Origin: JBBSWA01 sp038046485
GTDB taxonomy: Archaea; Nanobdellota; Nanobdellia; Woesearchaeales; SM23-78
NCBI GenBank assembly: GCA_038046485.1
Contig: JBBSWA010000019.1
Span: 1-18,148, forward strand
DNA: 18,148 nucleotides
Direction of reading: 5' to 3'
How positions within the stretch are numbered: position 1 is the stretch's first letter; each line of letters starts with the position of its first letter. The notes under the pieces are model-generated. The model did no database searches. It was not told where the DNA came from and saw only the letters and a list, made by a program, of their open reading frames with translations. The position numbers were made by a program, and so were the translations under genes. Below, piece after piece: positions 1 to 5,655 of the stretch.

Positions 1-53
1 CAGCCTAAACATCCCCCCAACCCAAAGGGTTGCCCGAATTATGCAACACAGCA
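1..53 (+). repeat. Left copy of 53-bp terminal inverted repeat
   Basis: Bases 1-53 are the exact reverse complement of 18096-18148; identity stops at base 54. Reading inward from the far right end, the inner edge is TGCTGTGTTGCATAATTC, which resembles insertion-sequence ends, and it contains a CAACCC-TTT-GGGTTG hairpin. No transposase is inside the window. It may be the end of an IS copy continuing outside, or simply the repeat at which assembly stopped. The identity is certain; the IS reading is inference. Confidence 0.85.
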
Positions 54-84
54 TTAACGAATAACCTCTAGATGATGATGCAAA

Positions 85-240
85 ATGACCGAACTCTACA
101 TTCCAAGAACAGAAAAAGAAGCACATGCAGCTTTGGCGCTAGGCTACAAACCCATTTACTGCACCTGCGTATTGTGCAAACTCATCGGAAAAAAATGGAT
201 GGTCCGAGATCATGTAAAAGAAGAACTGAACCTATTTTAA
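85..240 (+). CDS. Small 51-aa protein with CTCVLC motif
   Basis: A 52-codon ORF starts at ATG 85 and ends with TAA at 238-240. It begins MTELYIPRTEKEAHAALALG, then carries the motif YCTCVLC (residues about 28-34), then a basic segment GKKWMVRDHVKEEL. An in-frame TGA at 76-78 stops any upstream extension. GATGATG just before the start could act as a weak ribosome site; no convincing TATA box is seen. The two Cys in CxxxC spacing hint at a half zinc site or a redox pair, but a full zinc ribbon would need two more. The sequence reads like real protein (charged helix, aromatic core) and is more protein-like than the longer overlapping frame at 72-356. I do not recognise the family. It sits between the repeat end and a possible MITE. 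Confidence 0.55.
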   Translation: MTELYIPRTEKEAHAALALGYKPIYCTCVLCKLIGKKWMVRDHVKEELNLF

Positions 241-246
241 ACACAA

Positions 247-384
247 TCAAGGTAGGGTTAAGTCAAGTGAAGGGTGCTTGGCAGTCTCGAACGGCTTTGC
301 GAGCAATTTGCTCTCTCGCTGCCGTTCGGTCGTATGAAACAAAGGTTTATTTTTGACACTTAACTTGACAATACCTCAAGGTAG
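247..384. mobile_element. Possible 120-bp MITE with 9-bp target duplication
   Basis: TCAAGGTAG occurs at 247-255 and again at 376-384. The 120 bases between them (256-375) have imperfect inverted ends: GGT, three mismatches, GTCAAGT, one mismatch, AAG. The centre holds a strong nested hairpin: CGAACGGC (288-295) pairs with GCCGTTCG (321-328), and GCGAG (299-303) with CTCGC (315-319). No ORF belongs to it. The pattern fits a non-autonomous transposon remnant just upstream of the thrS promoter. The alternative is an RNA gene or a plain extragenic palindrome. Confidence 0.45.
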
Positions 385-389
385 TTAAC

Positions 390-397
390 TTTATATA
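390..397 (+). promoter_or_regulatory. TATA box of the leader peptide-thrS transcript
   Basis: TTTATATA is centred about 47 bases before the leader ATG at 441, predicting a transcript start near 420 and an untranslated leader of about 20 bases. The same TATA-to-start distance is seen at 3261-3268 and 12480-12487. The site lies just outside the 9-bp repeat that closes the candidate MITE. Confidence 0.8.
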
Positions 398-440
398 CTT
401 CCGTCTTCTCCATAACCCCATAACAAACCCAGGTGGTCAT

Positions 441-509
441 ATGAACGCAAACCAAGAGATGAACAGTAAAACCCTTTCTTCTACTACAACCACCACTACG
501 ACCGTATAG
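441..509 (+). CDS. Threonine-rich leader peptide upstream of thrS
   Basis: This 22-codon ORF (MNANQEMNSKTLSSTTTTTT, then T and V) ends with TAG at 507-509. The SD-like AGGTGGTC (431-438) sits just before ATG 441, and a TATA box lies at 390-397. Eight of 22 residues are Thr. Seven Thr codons are consecutive (483-503) and read ACT, ACA, ACC, ACC, ACT, ACG, ACC, so all four Thr codons are used. The next gene, 74 bases on, encodes threonyl-tRNA synthetase. A short Thr-run peptide with its own ribosome site in front of a Thr enzyme is the hallmark of ribosome-mediated attenuation as known from the bacterial thr, his and trp leaders. Function as a sensor of charged tRNA-Thr is inference. The peptide itself probably has no other role. 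Confidence 0.82.
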   Translation: MNANQEMNSKTLSSTTTTTTTV

Positions 510-575
510 GTCGCTCATTTACCCTGTTTTTTGTCAACAATACCAAAAGATAATTAAAGAATACTCGACAAAAGG
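499..575 (+). promoter_or_regulatory. Candidate attenuator: hairpin, T-tract and thrS SD pairing
   Basis: CGACC (499-503) can pair with GGTCG (509-513) around the leader's stop codon, so a ribosome on the Thr codons would prevent this hairpin. Six Ts follow at 527-532; T-tracts serve as archaeal termination signals. TTTTGTC (529-535) can also pair with GACAAAA (567-573), and two T-G wobbles (527-528 with 574-575) would extend the pairing into the GG of the thrS SD. Control could therefore be by termination, by masking the ribosome site, or both. The pairings are seen; the mechanism is inferred. Confidence 0.55.
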
Positions 576-583
576 TGATGATC

Positions 584-2506
584 ATGATCGAACTCACATT
601 CCCAGATGGAAACAAGAAGAAATACAAGGAAGGAATAACTCCGATTGAGATAGCAAAAGAAATCTCAAGAAGTTTAGGAGAAAAGGCCTTAGCAGCAAAG
701 CTAGGGGATAAGGTAATTGACCTTCTTTCTCCCATTAAAGAGAATGACTCATTTAAGATTTTGACTTTTGAAGATCCGGAAGGAAAGGCGGCCTTTTGGC
801 ATACCGCTGCTCATTTATTAGGGGATGCCGTCTTGCAATTATACCCCGATGCCAAACGCACCATTGGCCCGGCCATCGAAGAAGGATTCTACTACGATTT
901 TTTTAGAGAAAAGCCCTTCACCCCCGAAGAGATGGAAAAGATCGAAAAGCGCATGAAAGAAATCGCGAGTCAAGATGCCCCCCTTTTCAGAGAAGACTTC
1001 ACCGCAGCAAAAGCAAAAGAATTCTATCACGACAACCCTTTCAAGCAAGAGCTCATCGACGAATTCGCACCGCAAGGAAAAGGCTCATTGTCCTTTTACT
1101 GCCATGGAGAGTATAAAGATCTCTGTAAAGGCGGCCACGTCGCAAGTACAGGGTTACTCAAGGCAATTAAGCTCCTCAAGACCTCAGGTGCTTATTGGCG
1201 GGGCAATGCCAGTAATCCGCAATTGCAGCGCATCTATGGCATCGCCTTCCCAGCGGAAAAAGAGTTAAAAGAATACGTACAACGCCTGGAAGAAGCAGAG
1301 AAACGCAATCACGTCAAACTAGGGCAAGAACTTGACTTATTCAGTACCGAAGCAGAGATGTTAGGTGGGGGCTTAATCCTCTGGCATCCGAAAGGGGCAC
1401 TAATCCGTTACCTCGTCGAAGATTTCTGCATGAAAGAACATCTTGCAAAGGGATATGATATTGTTTCGACTCCCCACATTGGAAAAAGCACTTTGTGGAA
1501 AACATCTGGTCATCTAGACTTTTATAAGGAGTCCATGTATTCGCCGATCGACATAGAAGGACAAGAATATTATCTAAAACCTATGAATTGCCCATTTCAT
1601 ATACTGATTTATAAGAACCGATTACGCAGCTATCGTGACCTTCCTTTACGATATGCTGAGTGGGGAACTGTCTATCGCTATGAAATGAGTGGGGTCTTGA
1701 ACGGATTGCTTCGTGTACGAGGATTTACACAAGATGATGCACATCATTTTGTACAACCTGAAAAGATGCCGGAAGAAATAGATTTTGTGCTTAACTTTTG
1801 TTTAGATATCTTACGTAATTTGGGCTTAACAAACTTCCAAGCCTATCTGAGCACGCGTCCAGAAGGAAAGAAAGCAGTAGGAGATCCAAAACAGTGGGAA
1901 GAGGCACAAATAGCATTAGAAGAGGCTCTTAAACGAGCAAAGCTCCCATACCAGATAGATGCAGGAGGAGGAGCATTTTATGGACCAAAAATTGATTTAA
2001 AATTCAAAGATGCCTTGAACCGAGAATGGCAATTAAGCACGATTCAATTTGACTTCAACTTGCCGCAGCGTTTTGACATTAGCTACATTGGAGAAGACGG
2101 ACAACGGCATCAACCCTACATGGTTCATCGGGCTTTACTCGGATCTATGGAGCGCTTTTTTGGAACATTAATTGAGCATTACGCCGGCCGATTCCCTCTC
2201 TGGCTAAGTCCTGTACAAGTAAAAGTGCTCAACCTCACCGATCGCCAAATAGATTATGCCAAGAAGGTTACCGAACAAATGAAGCAAGCAGGTCTACGTG
2301 TAGAGTTAGACGACCGTTCCTTGACGTTAGGCAAAAAGATCCGCGACGCCCAATTAGAACAAGCGAATTTCATCCTGGTCGTAGGTGACAAAGAAATGCA
2401 AGAAAACACAGTCAACATTCGTACTCGAGAAGGTGGCGTGCAGGGTACGAAAGAAATCAATGTCTTCATTGCTGAACTACTCGAAGAAGTTAGAAAACGC
2501 GTTTAA
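584..2506 (+). CDS. thrS: Threonyl-tRNA synthetase, bacterial type
   Basis: It charges tRNA-Thr with threonine in the cytoplasm. The 640-aa protein has the full bacterial layout: TGS domain (about 1-62), editing/SAD domain with H73-TAA-H77 and C181-KGG-H185, a class II catalytic core (about 245-535), and an anticodon-binding domain (about 540-640). The catalytic zinc ligands are visible as C336 (MNCPF), H387 (DDAHHF) and H515 (MVHRALLGS). ATG 584 is chosen over GTG 575 and ATG 578 because GGTGA (574-578) is a good SD at the right distance. Many archaea instead have a ThrRS with a different N-terminal editing domain, so the bacterial type suggests ancient transfer. Its stop overlaps the stop of the opposing gene by 4 bases (TTAA, 2503-2506). 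Expression is probably controlled through the Thr leader upstream. Confidence 0.97.
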   Translation: MIELTFPDGNKKKYKEGITPIEIAKEISRSLGEKALAAKLGDKVIDLLSPIKENDSFKILTFEDPEGKAAFWHTAAHLLGDAVLQLYPDAKRTIGPAIEEGFYYDFFREKPFTPEEMEKIEKRMKEIASQDAPLFREDFTAAKAKEFYHDNPFKQELIDEFAPQGKGSLSFYCHGEYKDLCKGGHVASTGLLKAIKLLKTSGAYWRGNASNPQLQRIYGIAFPAEKELKEYVQRLEEAEKRNHVKLGQELDLFSTEAEMLGGGLILWHPKGALIRYLVEDFCMKEHLAKGYDIVSTPHIGKSTLWKTSGHLDFYKESMYSPIDIEGQEYYLKPMNCPFHILIYKNRLRSYRDLPLRYAEWGTVYRYEMSGVLNGLLRVRGFTQDDAHHFVQPEKMPEEIDFVLNFCLDILRNLGLTNFQAYLSTRPEGKKAVGDPKQWEEAQIALEEALKRAKLPYQIDAGGGAFYGPKIDLKFKDALNREWQLSTIQFDFNLPQRFDISYIGEDGQRHQPYMVHRALLGSMERFFGTLIEHYAGRFPLWLSPVQVKVLNLTDRQIDYAKKVTEQMKQAGLRVELDDRSLTLGKKIRDAQLEQANFILVVGDKEMQENTVNIRTREGGVQGTKEINVFIAELLEEVRKRV

Positions 2507-2877
2507 CGTCGTTTTTTCTTTTTTCCAGACTTTTTAGCTTTTTTAGCTGGTTTTTTAGTCTTTTTAGAAGCTTTTTTCTTGGACTTAGATGCCTTTTTCG
2601 CTTTTTTCTTTGATTTTAGAGCTTTTTTGTGTTTTTTAGCTGGTTTCTTAACTTTAGAAGGTTTTTCGCTCTTTTCTTCCTCTTCTCCAGTCTTTTCTTC
2701 CCCAGTTTCATCTTCAGAAACCTCTTCTTTAGGTTCTTCTACAGCTTCATCATAGCCGGCCATGAAGGCTTCTTCTTGAGGAGAGATTTCGTCGTCCTTA
2801 ACCAGCTCTTCTCGGGCGTTGTCGTCGTATACTTCATCAAACTCAGGTTTGTCTTCCGACTCTTCATCGTATCCCAT
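2503..2877 (-). CDS. Acidic N-terminus / Lys-rich tail protein
   Basis: This 124-aa protein has two opposite halves. Residues 1-70 are strongly acidic and contain ISPQEEAFMAGYDEA, a kind of motif I associate with small DPANN proteins. Residues about 73-124 are almost only K, A, S, P and R in repeats such as KKAKKASKSKKKASK, like histone H1 tails or ribosome-associated tails. There is no membrane segment or enzyme motif. A nucleic-acid-binding tail with an acidic, possibly self-masking or protein-binding head is a reasonable inference; the function is unknown. TTTAAATA (2900-2907 on this strand) lies 26 bases before ATG 2877, so the mRNA is probably leaderless. That TATA box overlaps the stop codon of the upstream broken gene. 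Because low-complexity sequence can mislead, the reading frame is supported mainly by the structured N-terminal half. Confidence 0.8.
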   Translation of the reverse strand: MGYDEESEDKPEFDEVYDDNAREELVKDDEISPQEEAFMAGYDEAVEEPKEEVSEDETGEEKTGEEEEKSEKPSKVKKPAKKHKKALKSKKKAKKASKSKKKASKKTKKPAKKAKKSGKKKKRR

Positions 2878-2902
2878 AGTTCTCCCTGGAGCGTGGTTTT
2901 AT

Positions 2903-3215
2903 TTAAAGATTTCGCTCGGATTTCGTCGTCGAGACTGAATCCTTTTTATGTTTGAGAATAACCTCTTCCTCACCGCGTTTAATGGCAAGCACGAAAAGCG
3001 CCTTGTTTTCCTTTTCGAGTTTATCAAGAACCACCGTCAAACACTTATGAATAAGTGGTTCTTGATCATTCCAGATTCCACATATGAATACGTGAGATTT
3101 AGACCGCCGTCCAGAAAATAGTGGAATCTGTTATTTCAATCTGCGCCTGTTTGCGCACGAGCTCTTCTTCCAGAATCTGAATTTTTTTCTCGTAGTCAAC
3201 TGGCAAGGGTTCCAT
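2903..3215 (-). pseudogene. Frameshifted gene of about 104 codons
   Basis: Reading begins at ATG 3215 (MEPLPVDYEKKIQILEEELV) and stops at 3099-3101 after 38 codons. A second frame then reads on coherently from about 3110 to TAA at 2903-2905, including SGRRSKSHVFICGIWNDQEP, KCLTVVLDKLEKENKALFVL and AIKRGEEEVILKHKK. Removing one T from the TTTT run near 3115 joins both parts into one protein of about 103 aa. TTTAATAC (3238-3245) lies 26 bases before the ATG, the distance seen at other leaderless genes here, so a real start is likely. The cause may be a true inactivating insertion, a sequencing error in a homopolymer, or programmed frameshifting. The family is not recognised. The N-terminal 30 residues look like a coiled coil. 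Confidence 0.6.
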
Positions 3216-3260
3216 GCCTTATTTTATAGAACAGTAGGTATTAAAGTTTTCGTGGCAAGG

Positions 3261-3268
3261 TTTATATA
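3261..3268 (+). promoter_or_regulatory. TATA box of the 85-aa gene and gatD
   Basis: TTTATATA is centred 47 bases before ATG 3312, predicting a leader of about 20 bases that carries the SD GGGTGAG (3302-3308). It is arranged back to back with the TTTAATAC promoter of the minus-strand broken gene (3238-3245). Confidence 0.8.
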
Positions 3269-3311
3269 CTCCTTCCTCGTCAGTATTTTCAATATTAAAA
3301 AGGGTGAGATC

Positions 3312-3569
3312 ATGAACGCATTAAAACACCACCGAATTGCAAAGAAGGCGGCCTCGTTAAGTGTGCGCGCTTTGCTGAAGATGGGCCACGTTGTAAAAAA
3401 GTTACATGAGAAGGGTTACGATGAAAGAGCAGCTAAGCTTTTATTAGCCACTTCCGAGCGCCTTATGCAGGAAGCAAGCCGTTTAGAGCGAGAAGCCAAG
3501 CGCTCAAAAGGAAGTAAGCCTAAGAAGAAAGGAAAAGTGAAGAAAAGAAGTAAGAAGAAGAGAAGATGA
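3312..3569 (+). CDS. Small basic helical protein coupled to gatD
   Basis: The 85-aa protein starts MNALKHHRIAKKAASLSVRA. Residues 1-65 look like two amphipathic helices, and the tail from about 63 is KSKGSKPKKKGKVKKRSKKK-like, highly basic. ATG 3312 is preferred over an upstream in-frame start because GGGTGAG sits 4 bases before it and the TATA box predicts transcription starting near 3291, after the upstream codons. It overlaps gatD by ATGA (3566-3569), so the two are translationally coupled. Basic tails of this kind bind RNA or DNA; a role linked to tRNA or the transamidosome is only suggested by the coupling. I do not recognise the family. Confidence 0.82.
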   Translation: MNALKHHRIAKKAASLSVRALLKMGHVVKKLHEKGYDERAAKLLLATSERLMQEASRLEREAKRSKGSKPKKKGKVKKRSKKKRR

Positions 3570-4858
3570 ATGCAAAAGAGGGCGACTGTGTACGGGTCAT
3601 ATGTAAAGACGAATCCATCGAAGGAGTTTTACTGCCCTCAAAAGAAGACTTCATCACCCTTAAATTAAGTAGTGGCTATAATCTAGGAATTGAGCGTTCT
3701 CGCATCGTAAATATAGAGCTCTTACAACCCAAAACGCCTAAGCCGACTGAAAAGAAGCCCATAAAGGTTTCTCCCAATCTTCCGACGATTTCCATTCTGC
3801 ATACGGGGGGAACGATTGCATCGAAGGTAGATTATGATACGGGTAGTGCCGGGCCACATTTCACCCCAGAAGATCTATTGGAAATGTTTCCCGAACTAAG
3901 CAAGCTCGCAAATATTCGAAGCCGCTTAGTAGCAAGTATGTGGTCACAAGACATGCGTTTTTCGCATTACAATTTCTTAGCTAAAGAAGTAGAGAGGGAA
4001 ATCGCGCAAGGAGCAGATGGGATCATAATCCCACAAGGGACAGATTATATCCACTACACAGCTGCCGCACTAAGCTTCATTTTTGAATCGCTTCCCATAC
4101 CGATCTTGATCGTGGGAGCGCAACGCTCCTCGGACAGGGGGGGCAGCGATGCGGCGCTGAACTTACTAAGTGCCATCTATTTCATGACAAAAACAGATTT
4201 CGCTGAAGTGGGCGTGTGCATGCATGCGCATATGAGCGATAGTGAGTGTTGGATTTTGCCAGGAACGAAATGCCGAAAAATGCACACTTCACGCCGGGAC
4301 GCATTTCGACCAATAAATGAGCAAGCATGGGCGTACGTTAATTTCTTAGAAGAAAACATTACTTGGGTTCGTAAAGAATATAAGAAGAAAGAGAAGAAGA
4401 AGCCCGTATTGAAGTTGTTTAAGGACAATATCAAGGTGGGCTTGTTAAAGACGCATCCGAACATGTTTGCAGAAGAATTCTCGTTCTTTGAAGATTATGA
4501 TGGTCTTGTGCTAGAAGCTTCAGGTTTAGGGTGTTTACCGATTACAGAAAAAGATGAAATGACACGAGAATCAGGGCGGATCAAACATAGTTTGTCTACA
4601 TTACTAAAAAAGGGGATCGCGATCGTCGAAGCTCCACAAACACTATACGGCCGCATAAACATGAATGTATACGACGATCAGCGGATCGCGCAAGAAATGG
4701 GTATTCTAGGTCATCTATGTGACATGACTCCAGAAACCGCCTTCATCAAATTGGCCTGGCTACTCAGCAATTATAAGAAGGATAAAATAAAAGAGTTGTA
4801 CGAGAAAAACCTACGCGGAGAGATATCAGATCGTTCGACAGATTATTTCTTGGTATAG
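3566..4858 (+). CDS. gatD: Glutamyl-tRNA(Gln) amidotransferase subunit D
   Basis: GatD is the asparaginase-like subunit that releases ammonia from an amide donor for GatE, which converts Glu-tRNA(Gln) to Gln-tRNA(Gln) in archaea lacking GlnRS. The 430-aa length is normal. An N-terminal beta-barrel (about 1-55) and a linker precede the L-asparaginase fold. Catalytic motifs are visible: TGGTIAS (80-86), QGTD (157-160, T159/D160) and K238 within CRKMHTSRRDAF. VGAQRSSDR (183-191) is also typical of GatD. It starts at the ATGA overlap with the 85-aa gene. Its partner gatE is at 5656, separated by one gene on the opposite strand, so the pair is close but not in one operon. The minus-strand gene ends one base after its stop. 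Confidence 0.97.
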   Translation: MNAKEGDCVRVICKDESIEGVLLPSKEDFITLKLSSGYNLGIERSRIVNIELLQPKTPKPTEKKPIKVSPNLPTISILHTGGTIASKVDYDTGSAGPHFTPEDLLEMFPELSKLANIRSRLVASMWSQDMRFSHYNFLAKEVEREIAQGADGIIIPQGTDYIHYTAAALSFIFESLPIPILIVGAQRSSDRGGSDAALNLLSAIYFMTKTDFAEVGVCMHAHMSDSECWILPGTKCRKMHTSRRDAFRPINEQAWAYVNFLEENITWVRKEYKKKEKKKPVLKLFKDNIKVGLLKTHPNMFAEEFSFFEDYDGLVLEASGLGCLPITEKDEMTRESGRIKHSLSTLLKKGIAIVEAPQTLYGRINMNVYDDQRIAQEMGILGHLCDMTPETAFIKLAWLLSNYKKDKIKELYEKNLRGEISDRSTDYFLV

Positions 4859-4859
4859 C

Positions 4860-5582
4860 TCAACGAGGAGGAAAGGTCATAGACAAGCCATTTGGGAGCA
4901 GTTCTCCATTAAGGCCTTTTACATTCTGACCAAGAACTTCATAGCCAGAACGAAGAGCGTCGTCTTCAGAAGGATACACATCACAGGAGGGGAAATAAAC
5001 CGTAAGGAAGGTTTCTTTGGACAGTTTGTAAGAGAAGCCTGTTAAAACGACTTGTGGATGGCATTCATAGCGAGGGCGGGTTAAGGAAAAAATAACAGCC
5101 TCGTCTAAGACGATAAGTCTAGGTAATGGATCGGTAACAGTGCAAGCATATTTTTGTGGGATCATGGAACAAGCAACTTCAGAAAGAGAAGGCAGTCCAA
5201 GTGTTTCAGCGCGTTGATAAAGCGCAAGGAAGTTTTGGCGGGTGTTTTCATAATCTTCTGCATAAGGGAGTACCGCGGCTGCTCCATTGAAAGTGAGATG
5301 AAAATCACAGGCAGCAGGAGTGCAAGAGATCATTGCGCGAACTTTGTCCGGGTGTTGCGTTCCATAATGAAAGAGGGGGGTAATAACATTTTGAAATTGG
5401 TACGTTAAATCATTCAATGAGGTTTTTAGGCTGGTTCGAAGTTCTTGGAGTTCAAGAGGCCGATCAACTGAAGTAGAGGATGCCTGAGCAGACGCCGAAG
5501 AAGGGGATATGGGAGCAGGAAGTTGCAGAGGGGTATGGGTAAGAGAAAGGGCAGCAACCAATACGGCTAGACTATTTCGCAT
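4860..5582 (-). CDS. Predicted secreted protein, six Cys, unknown function
   Basis: The 240-aa protein starts MRNSLAVLVAALSLTHTPLQ, a hydrophobic signal-peptide core, followed by a Ser/Ala/Pro-rich linker to about residue 40; export across the membrane is likely. The mature part holds six Cys (in SCTPAACD, ACSMIPQKYACT, RYECHP and PSCDV), an even number that suits disulfide bonds outside the cell. No enzyme motif is recognised. ATG 5582 is chosen because TTTAAAA (5606-5612 on this strand) lies about 27 bases upstream, as at the other leaderless genes. Longer forms starting at 5606 or 5639 would begin inside or before that promoter. It is divergent from gatE and convergent with gatD, with one base between stop codons. 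Confidence 0.8.
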   Translation of the reverse strand: MRNSLAVLVAALSLTHTPLQLPAPISPSSASAQASSTSVDRPLELQELRTSLKTSLNDLTYQFQNVITPLFHYGTQHPDKVRAMISCTPAACDFHLTFNGAAAVLPYAEDYENTRQNFLALYQRAETLGLPSLSEVACSMIPQKYACTVTDPLPRLIVLDEAVIFSLTRPRYECHPQVVLTGFSYKLSKETFLTVYFPSCDVYPSEDDALRSGYEVLGQNVKGLNGELLPNGLSMTFPPR

Positions 5583-5605
5583 GGTCTTAGGAGAGGGGGT
5601 GTGCA

Positions 5606-5633
5606 TTTTAAACCTTGGGGATAAGTATAAAAA
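5606..5633. promoter_or_regulatory. Staggered divergent promoters (secreted protein / gatE)
   Basis: On the plus strand TATAAAAA (5626-5633) is about 26 bases before gatE ATG 5656. On the minus strand TTTAAAA (5612-5606) is about 27 bases before ATG 5582. Both predict leaderless mRNAs from a 73-base gap, and each TATA box lies in the other gene's upstream region, so the two may compete. Confidence 0.6.
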
Positions 5634-5655
5634 GGGCAAAAAACTAGGGAAGGAT

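Noticed and set aside
72..356. 94-aa frame over the left region
   Set aside because: It runs through the candidate MITE hairpin and has poor, Arg-rich composition; the 51-aa frame at 85-240 is more protein-like.
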